From Phoronis australis (Eukaryota > Phoronida > Phoronidae), in assembly GCA_002633005.1 (NCBI GenBank), contig NMRA01000385.1:127839-191838 (forward strand): a stretch of 64,000 nt of DNA. Reading direction: 5' to 3'. Position numbers and translations under genes: made by a program. Below are positions 55,401 through 64,000 of this stretch, in pieces (positions within the stretch are counted from its first letter, which is position 1; each line of letters starts with the position of its first letter). The notes under the pieces were generated by a model that was not told where the DNA came from, did no database searches, and saw only the letters and a list, made by a program, of their open reading frames with translations.

Positions 55401-58400
55401 GATTCGTAGGCCTACTGGACAGTCTAATGCCACAGGCTTACTGAAGTAGATAGATCAGAGTAATTAGAATGCATAGTTGGTCTTACACTAGAGCTAATTA
55501 GTAGCTAGTAGGTATATTAATTGCAGGATGATAGGTCTACTTCTGATCTTCCAGGTTTTTGTTTGAGCTCACACCTGTTGGTCTGATCGAGTTTGTCCAT
55601 GTTCATCCTGAGGAACACGATGAGGTCTCCATGCTCAAGAAAGCCATCACAAGTTTATTAATTGCGCATAAACCTGTAAGTTAGTTTAAGTTTGTTTCTA
55701 TGTCCTGGTTACAGAAAATATCTCGTGGGTTAAAATTCAGACACTGTGAGTTTTTGTAGTTAAAACCGTCTTTTTCCCTAGTAAACACAGCAGTTCGCTC
55801 CGATTGTGTCTGTCTTAGACTCATTGAGATGAAAAGTATCAGTTGGTATCAGAGACGGAGATATCTTGATCTAGCTTTTGATTGAACGAAACATTATTCG
55901 AGTAAATGTGATCGCAGTTCTCATTCAAGTTCAAAGCCTGCCTCTATAAATCACGTTAATGAATTAATATGCCATAAAAATCAAGGCAGGGCCATCTTGT
56001 TATTAACCGAACTTTCATTGTTTGATAATACGGGCTCCTAATCCTAACTGATTTTGATGTCTCTGGTACCCGTGGCAAAAGTAGAATCTCTCTGAAGTAC
56101 CCGGCAGAGGAGGCGACATACCGGTACTCCCGCTGGTATATATTTATACATAATCATGCTGCTTGTAAACATATTATTCACGATATGTAGACAGTGCCAC
56201 CATAAATATCCGTTAAGAGTCAGAACCGCTCTCTCAACTGAGTGAAATGGCTGTCAGTGCAGCCTCTGACAATTTACATGTGCCTTTCACGCGACATCAT
56301 TTCTAAAGGTATGCGGGACTTTTCATTGCTCGTCCTTCAGTCTGAGCGGCTTCTACCAGGATCAAGGAGAGGGCGGCGCCGGTGTCGCATATAGTTGTGA
56401 TGACCGCATTGTCCTGTGCTAGCAAGACCCAATTAAGTGTAATTTATGGTCATCACTGCCTGTACATAATGGCCAATTTTCAAAATGTATTAACCAGCAC
56501 TTTCCGTTAAAAGCAAACACTACGTTGGTATTCATTTGGAAAAAACAAGCAAGTAAAGTTTTCAATTTTTAAAAATCGAGGAACTAATAAGATAAAAACT
56601 ACAAACACTGCCGGGCTAGGATTGAAGATAAAAGATTATGCGTATCGATACACTTGGTGGATTTACAAACGCTGATCAGAGTTAACATTACACATTACAT
56701 CAAATGGATTATTATTTTAATATTCTTTCAGTCTCGTGTAACCAGATTTTTGACTAGGAAATAGTTGTATTTAACTTGTGCCCACCCCATATGACTGACA
56801 AAAAGCTAGAATAGTTATGTTATAGTTAGGGCACAACTGAAATTGTCCAGACATTCCAAATCTTCAGTTTGGCTATCCCCATTTGCACTTTTGTATATAT
56901 TTTGATTTGGGTTCTAATAAAGATTGAACTTGAACTAAAGACACATGTACTTTTGTTCACTGTGGAATGTTTAGCGTAGTTGGAATCTGGAAAGTTCAGG
57001 GATGGGTTCACAATTCACTAAACTAATTAAGTTTCGCTAGCAATCAAAATCCACCACTGTTTTAGGTACTTCAAGTTTACAAATAAAATAAAAAGATATC
57101 ATCCCGTTCCCGGTAAGAAAAAAAAACAAATAGACAGGGGTATTAAAAATGAAATAACAAAAACAGGTGTGAAACATATTGGGAAGTGGTTCATGGTCAA
57201 GATAAACACATTAGTCATTTTGTAGTATTTAAATTTTACCAAGTTAAAATGCTCTCCACAGTTTCAGGCTGTAACTTTGTGCAAATGAAAGAGAAAACCA
57301 TGCAATTTTGATGTAATAACAACCATCATTTTTGAGTGCTAGCTAGCCTAGCTATTTCCTTTCCACTTCATTAGCTAAGATCTACATCAATACAAAGGGC
57401 GCGCTGAATAGGCTTCATAAAAGTTGTCTGGGGCTAAGGGAATCTTGAGTGGTGCATGATCAGTGTATAAAGTGAGAAATTCTCCACATGTAGCCTAGAA
57501 TGTGAACCAACGTAACTCATTTTAGACTATGAATACTGTCGAGAAATGGTGCCCGTTCCAAGACTTAGCTAAGACAAATATTAAATTTCCGCCAATTTTT
57601 TATAAAACTTTATTTGTTTCAAGTCCGTTCAAGAAGGAGGTGAGTTTGACTTTAGCTTTGTCTTGAATTCTGAACTTAACGGATATGGACATTTCACAGT
57701 TTAGAAGTTAAGACAAATCTTAGACTTACAACGGGCCCCAGGACTATATTCACTACCCGCCAGCTAAATGTCTTGTTGACAGTTTTGATTGTAAACATGG
57801 ATGCAATGGCTGTGAATGTGACTTTACCCTGGCTTGCTGTCAATCAAGAATCTGTTTACATTGGTCTTCCAAGCACACTGTTATTTATCTAAGTCCTCAT
57901 CTCATACTGACCACAGACACTCGATTAGTGTTTTTTCGCCATAAGGTATCATATCCTTCAGTGTCCAGTCAGGCAATGCATATATGGTACTTATAAGTCT
58001 GTGTTTTGATTACCTATTATTGTTATGTCAATATATTTATAGCCTGGTGACAGCAACAAGTTCAAGAAGCGTGAAGTTGATCATGGTGGCAGCGGTGAAT
58101 ATGAGTATGAAGTGGACCATTTCAGTGATGGTGTTAGAGTTCGGCGTTCACTCAAGAACGAGTCAGATGTCATTAAGGACCACGACAAGGTGACCATTGT
58201 CTTCACTCTTGATGTTGCAGGTGGAAGGTGCCCCAAACCACCTCACTGTTGCTGAATGTGACCAGCGTGTGCTGGCTAGGCTCTTGGATTAAATTATTAG
58301 AGATACACAAATTTAATTTCTTATAGGCCATCGGGGCACAAAACCCGTGGTTTTTGTCAAACACCGTGCAACTTTTGATTTTCTGTACAAATTCTCAAAT

Positions 58401-61400
58401 TTGTGACAATAAAAATCAATTATTTTGCTCAAGGTCGGAGCTTGTACCAAATTTTAACAATATACAATACCATCAGTATCAAGTTTCCAGAATTAGCGCA
58501 AAATCGGGCGAATCCAGAATTTTGAGTAAGGGGGGCCAGGGCTGAGTATTAACCAGGGTTTTGCCTGTCAGACTTTCGTACTCCCTAACTGCCAAATGGA
58601 ATCGGGGGGAATTTTAGGGGGGGGGGGCTTGGCCCCCTCTAAATTTGCCACTGAAAAATATTTTTCCCAATTTCATGGAATTGATATGGTCCGATAAAGG
58701 CCACTTCTGTTATGGGATTTTATTGCCAAGCATACTATGGTTAGACCCCAGTGGTCTTTTATTGCAGGTTTAACATGTGTGTTCTGCTTGACACCATTGA
58801 TTTAAATGTTAACCACATTGCTCACCTTTCCAGACAATCCACATCAACAATGATGGAACCATACACAGAGTGGAGTCGGTGGACAAGATCATTCTTAAGA
58901 ACAGAATCTCCCTGGCTCAAGTCTACCAGCATAACACAGAATATGAGGGACTGGCAGAGATACCTGAGGAAAGCAGTGGTGGTGTGTAAAACTTAAACCA
59001 AACACCTCAAAATTGAAAACGCTATGTTTACATTTTTTTCTTGTGGGGTAAATTGGAAATAGCCTTGAAACTTTTCTCAATCTTTTTAGAACACTCCTAT
59101 ACTACGCCAATGCTGTAAGTATGGAAAAAGGTAGGCGATGTATATGAGAGTTACTGCGGTATGTCCTAAAAAATTTGATGGTTTAAAAGGCGATTTTTGG
59201 GCTTGGCCTGGTTTATCACAAACTCCAAATCTATCAATTGTAGTTCTGTGTAAACACTCAAAGTTTTTTGTTGGCCAAATACTAAGGTGTTGGAATAAGC
59301 ACTGTGTGAGGCTATTGTATTTCAAAAAGCCTTCACTAACTTGATAGCAGACATTTGTTTCATTTCCCTGCATAAAACACTTCCAGTTAATTGATATTAA
59401 CGCCATGCATGTAAATCAAACAAATATAATTATGACTTGCACTTTTCGCCAGATTTCCCCACTTTATACACGATGTCGCACACTCATCTCCACTTGACCA
59501 ATCAACTATCTCACAGTGAACCAATCAAAATGGTCAGGGACATGCTGGTGAAGCAGTCAATTGAAGTTGAACAGGTGAGCTCACTCAAGGAGCTTGACAT
59601 AATTGAGGCAGTGTTTCACTGTAAGTGTCGGTGTGGTGTTTGTTAGGTGTGAACACAGTTGCATGCAGTTCAGTTGTTATCTGATCATGTTTCTCATTAT
59701 ACTTCATTCAATTTATGATATTGTTAGGTTAGAACATGTTTTTGCATTTTGTGCTCTCCAGCCTCCTTAGTGACACTGATATGGGGGGCAGTGAAGATTA
59801 AGTAAAACTATATTTATTTCCTTTTTTTTTCCAATTCATTCACAATAAAGCATCATCAAATACTTTTTTGTTTTTGTTACCGTGGATACCATCAGGCAAG
59901 ATTTTGACAAACTGATGGCATTCACAACAATGTTTGCAGAAGCTTTTGACAAATGAGCAAAGGGTAGAATGCGCATGTATGAAGAGATGAATTTCCCTTT
60001 AAAAGTTATGTTTCAAAGGCATATTACATCCTGTGTATCTTAATTGCATTACATGGTGTAGACCTTGTCAAATCTTACTTAAATTGCATGTCCTTCCAGC
60101 CCAAAGCCAAAGTTATCACAGATTCAGATGCTGCAATGACGGACATTGAGAAAGAGATGAACTGTAGCCGCATTACTCCTGTAAAAAGTATGTTCTAATT
60201 ATTTTTTTAGCACAATTGGTTTGCATTGCTTATGGTATGGAATAACTAGTGTTCATGTGGTGTAATATTGGCAATGTTTGTAGGAGTTTTAGTAACTATG
60301 AAGTAATGATATGGGCATGACTGATAACATCAGGCAAAGTGAGTTATATGAGCATGACATGACCTGAAAATCAATTTTTCTTCTGCACAATGCAATTCAT
60401 TCAGTTGAATGATACGTGCGTCGCAAGCTCGTTACCAGAGATAAAAAGGAGACTGAGGTAGGCAATATAAGGTCATTTATTATGACTAATACAATCACAA
60501 TATAACGAATACAGATAAGTAACATAAAAATGGTAATCTCTGATAAGATGGGCAATAAAAAAGCGCCACCTTCCTGTCATGTGTTGAAACCATTTCAGAA
60601 TACCCTTTGGTTTTTGCTCTTTAGTTTAGAAAAGTCGAATTTCATAGGAATGCTACTGCGGTACAACTATGATTAATTGTCACTCTAACTGACATGATGC
60701 TGTAACTCAAATGTTACACAGAATATTTTGAGGAATTTTGATGTTTATTGCAGCAAATACGAACAGGACTGACTGCATTCGACGTCTGAGAGTTACGCTG
60801 AAAGCTATGGTCGATGCAGACATTGAAAAGGTGGCAGAAAAATATCTCACAGTCCGCCCTAATTGTGAGAATGGAACAGTCTGTTTTCACGACCGCCATG
60901 TGATGATTGACATGATTGGTGCTCTAGACACGCCCATCTCCCAGCGAATGATACTGAAATATGTCTTCAAGAAACTTGAACAAGACACAGAGGAAATGCG
61001 CAAAGCCTTAATCCATTTCGCGACCTTGCAAAATCCTATTGAGGTAATGTTCATTAAAATAATTTGGCACACACTTTTTCCAATTAAATTGTTTTTCTAG
61101 TTAAACTTAAAAGGATACTAAATCTTCTTTTGATGATTTCAACCTATCTCCATTTTGTCACCTGCCAATGCATAAATGGTGTCAATCTTCCAAGTTAAAG
61201 GCAGGAATTCATTAAAAACCCTTATTCCCTGTGTCGCAGATTGGACATTTTGGTCCTTCAAGTTGGTGGGTGGTCGTTTCTCACAGTTGCTATGTTATTA
61301 GCTAAAACCGTAGGTTACACTCACCAGCCTAGCCAACTTTGAAAGGAGTTTTCAAATTTTTCTTCAAACTTTTGAGGGTTGTTGAGGGTTACGAAGCATT

Positions 61401-63547
61401 ATTCTGTTTCAGAGGATACGATGGGAAAGTTATTTTTAGTACCTGTTAATATGTCAAAACAAAACCAGGTTTGGTGTAACTTTAATAACTTGCTCATTGG
61501 AAGAGATGAATCTAATTATTCAAGCCACCTAAGGTTGTAAATCGGCCACATAGAGTCTGGTTGCAGGGTGAAAGGTTGAGCTTGTTTTTGGCGTGATCAA
61601 TAGCCATATCCCCAAAGTACCATGACTGCATCTGTTCTGACTCTGTGATAATTACCCACAATGCTTTTTGTGTGGGTCATTTGCCCAACCTTTAGATTGT
61701 TGTCCTGTGAATTACTGTTTTATCACAAAATTGTTTGCATATTGGTCATTCTTGTACTGGTTTGTTTACATCATGAGAGTTCCTACTACAAATTGTTAGA
61801 CTAGCACTTTGCCAATGCCATGAAAATTCACTATGATAGTGTTTGGTAAGTTGGTGTTTGTTTTACTATCAATAGATGGCACAGACTTAACGAAGAAGCA
61901 TTTAGAGTAGTGTCTCAAATCACCCTGTGGCACAGCTTTAACTCTTAAGATTTGACTTCAACCAGAATTTTGACAATTCTTTCAAATCAGTTGTGTATCG
62001 TTTTTTGTTGTTGTTATTTTCATTGTTATCATAGCTTTAATGTTTTTTTTTTCTGTTGTAGGCTTCAGTCAAAGCTGTAGAAGACCTTTGTTTCGGAAAA
62101 GATTTTGAATTCCACGGTAAGACTGAATCCGAAAGGTTTAAATTAATACCAAAAATATTTTTATTTGATTCTGTCTTTTAAAGGTACAGGTTTAGTTGCT
62201 TGCTAGTAGACCTCAATCCTCAGTGGCCTCAAAAGACTCTCAGACTAAATTCTTCGGCACTCAATTGGTCTTTGGTTTTGGGCACTTTTTGTATGTAAAT
62301 AGTAAAGTTTCAGGACTTGTGCTTGGCCGAATATTCCCCATGCTTGCACTCTTGTTGACTTCTTGTTTACTGCTGTGAACTGTTTTTAACATCTTCATTG
62401 CTGGGTATTGTAAAACATGAGTGCTCTTTAACATTTTACTGCATTTAGATTTAAGCAAAACAATAGAATTTCACCAAATAGCTAGAAATCGGCTTGTAAT
62501 TTCCAAATTTTGCCTTGGAGTAGACACCAAGCACATTTGTTTGCACTTAATGCGTTCTCAGTTATGTTTCTGTTCTCTTTTAACTTTCCTGAGAATTGGA
62601 AAAAAAATGGTGGGTCCTGGTTCTAATCTTTTTACTCGAAATCGAAAATATATTTATCACTTTCCTTTCATTAAATACAAACTCAGGATAATTATATATT
62701 GTTCTTGTACTTGAGGCTATTAGGCACGCCACAGTGTACGCCCAAATTCGCACCTGATGAGCTCTAGATTTGAGCTTCAAGCTTAAGTAGAAACTTGAGA
62801 TTTCTTGTAAAAACTTGAGAGTGAGACTGGAATTCATAGCTTTAATGGTGGTGTCATCGAAAGCAAAATAAGATTACACATTCATTGTCATAAACAATAA
62901 TATATTCAAACACAGAATGAACTAGGCACTTATTTTTAGTTGATGGAAAGGAACTTTAAAAATAGTTTTGAATTCAGTTTCGAATAAAGATATTACATCC
63001 TGGGACCAGGTCTATTTTCAAGTGGAGTCTCAAAATAAAGTTTGGATGTTTTTCCTTTCTCTTGTAGTTATCTCTTGAAAATGCCATCCCAATTAACACA
63101 GTTGTCTTAAGTTCTTTCTGATGTATTGACTAGTCTGCCAAAACAATGTGCACAGTGCTATTGCTGAAAAACGTAAATGAAGGCATTGATGGATGTATGC
63201 TTTCATGATATTTTAGGAACAAGAACAAATAATAATACTAATTTTTGTCTGCCAATTGCTAGCTGATCTATGATCTCTGTGTTGAAACTTCTGAAATAAC
63301 GCCATGGACATTTTTCCAAACTATATTTCTTCTTTCAGGTGTTAATTGAGTAAAAAATCATGTTTCTTTGAAACACTATGTACTTCAGGTATGGACATAG
63401 TTGTGCCGAATAGAACCAATGAGACTGCTACACTTCGACGTGCCTGCCTCACTGTTGGTGGAATGGCATCAAGTCTGAACAAAACCAACCCAGCGAGAGC
63501 TGCTCAGATTGTTGGCCATCTTACTACCTGGTTGGAGCGACACAATG
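43251..63547 (+). CDS. Gene B: vitellogenin-N-domain large lipid transfer protein (3' partial, 11 exons)
   Basis: Eleven exons with compatible phases (1435 nt, about 478 codons) form the N-terminus of a secreted protein. Signal peptide MKSVIVICSLFILLYG, then FLPGIDYHYTYKSD (the F-x-P-G-x-x-Y-x-Y start of Vitellogenin_N), EFVHVHPEEHDEVSMLKKAI and TSLLIAHKP (the conserved 'N-L-K-R-A-I-L-S-L-L' beta-barrel signature), later helical-domain motifs KALIHFATLQNPIE, VEDLCFGKDF and RRACLTVGGMASSLNKT. Members (vitellogenin, apolipophorin, apoB, MTP) bind and carry lipid. Which subgroup this is cannot be told from the N-terminus; lipid-cavity and VWD regions would lie beyond 64000. The gene is on the same strand as gene A, 3.8 kb downstream of its stop. 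Confidence 0.85.
43800..44300 (+). pseudogene. LINE reverse-transcriptase C-terminal fragment, split by a SINE
   Basis: Before the SINE the frame reads RLNRVSRDDRICEICNVGV; after it, AGEEIHFICQCPVLEELREN. Together they give the C-x-x-C ... H-F-x-x-x-C zinc-knuckle pattern typical of the C-terminus of LINE-type reverse transcriptases (known family pattern). Only this tail is present; no RT or endonuclease domain was found nearby. Dead relic in intron 1 of gene B. Confidence 0.7.
43870..44102 (-). mobile_element. tRNA-derived SINE, copy 2, with 10-bp target-site duplication
   Basis: Perfect direct repeats tgtgggagtg flank it (43860-43869 and 44103-44112). Minus strand: head with A box (tggcccagtgtgatagg) and B box (gggttcgagtccc), body, then an A/T-rich tail at 43870-43885. 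Same family as 27648-27853. Confidence 0.9.
44560..45140. repeat. Direct repeat pair of about 110 bp
   Basis: 44600-44690 and 45065-45155 share 'tttataagcctcctatgg', 'caatgactcacgacctaa', 'ctacaaatttacgtaa' and 'ttttgaacaatcgg' in variant form. The meaning is unclear; possibly the ends of a longer element. Confidence 0.45.
45615..45835. repeat. Imperfect tandem repeat running into the assembly gap
   Basis: Units of roughly 75-85 bp beginning 'ttttcaaagatgtgctttctc' / 'ttttcaaaactgcgctatctc', with 'aatatgaaatattcggc' / 'cttgaaatatcggcc' and 'accgttcccaacaag' / 'accgttctcggcaag', follow one another up to the first N. The repeat probably caused the gap. Confidence 0.65.
45836..46744. other. Assembly gap (909 N)
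   Basis: Run of N in intron 1 of gene B. All long frames drawn across it are artefacts. Confidence 0.99.
48999..49343 (+). CDS. Uncharacterised 114-codon open frame in gene B intron 1
   Basis: Frame starts MIDILGDINGEKTDFLRSAE, later SQINHGGVQFHLISGRALRS and KHWCHVIVCQKIDGFSYFIV. The composition looks more protein-like than neighbouring frames, but there is no recognised domain. It could be a transposon gene fragment or chance. Confidence 0.2.
   Translation: MIDILGDINGEKTDFLRSAERKLQTPLSQINHGGVQFHLISGRALRSQASIFKRMSNNGKHWCHVIVCQKIDGFSYFIVLVKDVYSKKSTPSKIIPKMTPSSVNPIVSHKSIYA
49905..51642. mobile_element. Left arm of a long inverted repeat (element copy with a nested foldback insert)
   Basis: Reverse complement of 56316-57500 in several matched blocks: 49905-50115, 50510-50600, 50700-50960, 51240-51340 and 51400-51642. 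One block (taagccccagacaacttttac..., 49957-50025) matches with only a few differences. It contains the foldback insert 50123-50497 absent from the other arm. No coding frame in common. Family unknown. Confidence 0.8.
50123..50497. mobile_element. Foldback palindromic element with ATAAA target-site duplication
   Basis: Ends caaggtac / gtaccttg are inverted and flanked by ATAAA on both sides (50118-50122, 50498-50502). The arms (about 50137-50290 and 50370-50487) are near-perfect inverted copies made of 17-18 bp units such as 'cggactcacaaacacgg'. The homologous place in the right arm (about 57270-57285, RC agttacagcctgaaactgtgg) has no insert. Confidence 0.9.
51885..51984 (+). CDS. Gene B exon 2
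   Basis: Acceptor gtttgcaatttcag, donor ATCG|gtgagt, phase 0 start, phase 1 end. Encodes LRIRHHENIDEVSGTVYSLH and VDSVSQSLTGKDI, fitting the beta-barrel strands that follow the N-terminal Y-x-Y motif in vitellogenin-N domains. It sits in the loop between two inverted copies of a 1.2-1.7 kb element. Confidence 0.8.
52514..53531. mobile_element. CAGTGGCGG TIR element, copy 2
   Basis: Left end cagtggcggatctagg, right end cccctaaatccgcctatg (inverted). Shares most of its length with 41817-42487 but has extra internal sequence (about 52940-53450). Contains a tRNA-like segment at 52775-52842 on the minus strand. It lies in intron 2 of gene B. A further right-end fragment is visible at 58610-58655 ('ggcccctctaaatttgccactg' type). 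Confidence 0.85.
52775..52842 (-). repeat. tRNA-like segment inside the CAGTGGCGG element
   Basis: On the minus strand it reads gtggtggtgtagtggtaacg (A-box-like) and, 30 bases later, ggtcgtgagttcgagtc (B-box-like). The acceptor-stem ends do not pair well, so it is not scored as a functional tRNA. The same segment, more worn, is at 42063-42131. Confidence 0.6.
55119..55155 (+). CDS. Gene B exon 3 (37 nt)
   Basis: Acceptor ctattttcag, donor AACC|gtaagt, phase 1 start, phase 2 end. Encodes V-TTNPEKWDLTKP with its neighbours. The frame is fixed by both flanks: the other frames give a stop or a mismatch with exon 4. Confidence 0.75.
55555..55675 (+). CDS. Gene B exon 4: conserved vitellogenin-N core
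   Basis: Acceptor ctgatcttccag, donor CCT|gtaagt, phase 2 start, phase 0 end. Encodes FLFELTPVGLIEFVHVHPEE and HDEVSMLKKAITSLLIAHKP. The 'F-x-F-x-x-x-x-G-x-I ... V-x-x-L-K-K-A-I-x-S-L-L' pattern is the diagnostic core of the family. Confidence 0.85.
55676..58042. other. Gene B intron 4
   Basis: Most of it is the right arm of the long inverted repeat (56316-57500). No exon found in the remainder. Confidence 0.5.
56316..57500. mobile_element. Right arm of the long inverted repeat
   Basis: Inverted partner of 49905-51642, shorter because it lacks the foldback insert and has small deletions. Contains 'ctaataaagattgaacttg' (about 56913), a possible polyadenylation-like tail also present (inverted) at about 50805-50835, so the copies may be transcribed-element relics. 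Confidence 0.8.
58043..58189 (+). CDS. Gene B exon 5
   Basis: Acceptor tatatttatag, donor AAG|gtgacc, phase 0 to 0 (49 codons). Encodes PGDSNKFKKREVDHGGSGEY, then DHFSDGVRVRRSLKNESDV. Charged and Lys/Arg-rich; RVRRS is near a convertase site but not the strict consensus. Read-through past the donor ends in a stop after 21 codons. Confidence 0.75.
58834..58981 (+). CDS. Gene B exon 6
   Basis: Acceptor ctcacctttccag, donor GTGG|gtgtgta, phase 0 start, phase 1 end. Encodes TIHINNDGTIHRVESVDKII and SLAQVYQHNTEYEGLAEIPE. The donor has overlapping GT choices at 58982 and 58984; 58982 gives the phase needed by exon 7. Confidence 0.75.
59453..59574 (+). CDS. Gene B exon 7
   Basis: Acceptor acttttcgccag, donor CAG|gtgagc, phase 1 start, phase 0 end. 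Encodes FPTLYTMSHTHLHLTNQLSH and KMVRDMLVKQSIEVEQ, the link from the beta-barrel to the helical subdomain. Confidence 0.75.
60100..60187 (+). CDS. Gene B exon 8
   Basis: Acceptor atgtccttccag, donor AAAA|gtatgt, phase 0 start, phase 1 end. Encodes PKAKVITDSDAAMTDIEKEM and NCSRITPVK, with one sequon (NCS). Confidence 0.75.
60425..60575. repeat. Dispersed 160-190 bp repeat, copy 3
   Basis: Same family and same orientation as the copies at 23590 and 38235, including the preceding 'tgcgtcgcaagctcgtta'. Lies in intron 8 of gene B. Confidence 0.75.
60754..61043 (+). CDS. Gene B exon 9: helical subdomain
   Basis: Acceptor tgtttattgcag, donor GAG|gtaatg, phase 1 start, phase 0 end. Encodes NTNRTDCIRRLRVTLKAMVD, the cysteine pair NCENGTVCF, then the helical LDTPISQRMILKYVFKKLEQ and KALIHFATLQNPIE. 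The last segment matches the repeated alpha-helical superhelix of lipid transfer proteins. Confidence 0.85.
61044..63388. other. Gene B introns 9 and 10 (around exon 10)
   Basis: No additional exon or repeat with clear ends recognised; open frames here are short and lack splice context. Confidence 0.45.
62062..62116 (+). CDS. Gene B exon 10
   Basis: Acceptor ttttctgttgtag, donor CACG|gtaaga, phase 0 start, phase 1 end. Encodes ASVKAVEDLCFGKDFEFH, continuing NPIE of exon 9 in the helical repeat. Confidence 0.8.
63389..63547 (+). CDS. Gene B exon 11 (last in window)
   Basis: Acceptor atgtacttcag, donor AATG|gtaaat, phase 1 to 1. Encodes MDIVVPNRTNETATLRRACL, TVGGMASSLNKTNPARAAQI and VGHLTTWLERHN. 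The 'L-R-R-A-x-L-T-V/L-G' motif is a typical helical repeat of vitellogenin-N domains. Three sequons (NRT, NET, NKT). The gene goes on to the right of the window. Confidence 0.85.
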
Positions 63548-64000
63548 GTAAATCTCATGATTTGCTCGCTCTGGCTTTACACTTTGTATGAATATATATG
63601 GAGGACATTTCATAATGCGATAGTTGTGATGAGTGCTAAAATGTTGCAACGGCATCTTACATTGAAAGTTTGCTGAGATGTGCAGAAAGTGATTACATCA
63701 TACTTCTGGGATCTGTTTCATGAAATGTGACTTCAAGACTTCAAGACAAAAATTTGGTCTTATGCTTTCACTTCACACTGTCTTGCTTAAATTAGATTTA
63801 GCCAAGTATTTATGAACGCATGAACAGAAATAATTTATGGAAATTATCTCAGTATTTGGCAGTTTTCTGTATTTCTCAGAGACTGTACGTTTGCTCATTT
63901 GTGATTTAATTATTCCTCATAAATATTTACTTCAAGACTTGACATAATACGGTAGTGGTTTAATCACGTACACTTACACATTTGGTCAATCTGACAAAAT
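63548..64000. other. Gene B intron 11, cut by the window edge
   Basis: Contains 'gatctgtttcatgaaatgtg' at 63709, the inverted end of the repeat family seen at 5921-6173 and 19195-19435. No exon found. Confidence 0.5.

Larger units (their letters stand above)
58190..60753. other. Gene B introns 5-8 (around exons 6-8)
   Basis: Short introns of 0.5-0.6 kb. A right-end fragment of the CAGTGGCGG family is at 58610-58655 and a 160-bp dispersed repeat at 60425-60575. Otherwise nothing recognised. Confidence 0.5.

Noticed and set aside
1-64000. CRISPR arrays, bacterial operons, rRNA or functional tRNA genes
   Set aside because: The window is intron-rich animal DNA. Repeats lack CRISPR spacing, and tRNA-like stretches lack a paired acceptor stem.

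Overview
The window is animal nuclear DNA: AT-rich, with multi-exon genes split by introns of 0.3 to 8.5 kb that carry GT...AG boundaries, many degenerate transposons, and two assembly gaps (31935-32597, 45836-46744). The gene content (a large secreted/membrane modular protein and a vitellogenin-N lipid transfer protein), the intron sizes and the repeats suggest a marine deuterostome invertebrate. A hemichordate would fit, but that is inference and the sequence does not prove it.

Gene A (+ strand, 559 to 39462, 5' end outside the window) is a type I membrane protein. I assembled 21 exons whose splice phases chain without a break into about 1855 codons. From the N-terminus: a Thr-rich mucin-like stretch, two unrecognised modules, an FN3-like module, a middle region with two furin-type sites (RVKR, RRKR), cadherin/CSPG-like beta modules, a 469-residue Cys/Asn-rich domain built of GNC[ST] motifs in four 82-residue repeats with about 40 N-glycosylation sequons, EGF-like modules (the last truncated), one transmembrane helix, and a basic, Ser/Pro-rich cytoplasmic tail ending in a class I PDZ-type motif (SEV). 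I do not recognise it as a named gene. The GNC domain is the best candidate here for something undescribed.

Gene B (+ strand, 43251 to beyond 63547) starts with a signal peptide and has 11 phase-consistent exons (about 478 codons in the window) encoding the N-terminal part of a vitellogenin/apolipoprotein-like large lipid transfer protein. It continues past the right edge.

The rest is introns and a 3.8 kb intergenic region full of mobile-element remains: several TIR/foldback families, a tRNA-derived SINE (two copies with visible target-site duplications, one inside a LINE coding fragment), a 51-bp minisatellite that has copied a splice donor seven times, and a 1.2-1.7 kb inverted repeat pair flanking three exons of gene B. 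A foldback element sits in one arm of that pair and is missing from the other, giving an empty-site comparison inside the window.
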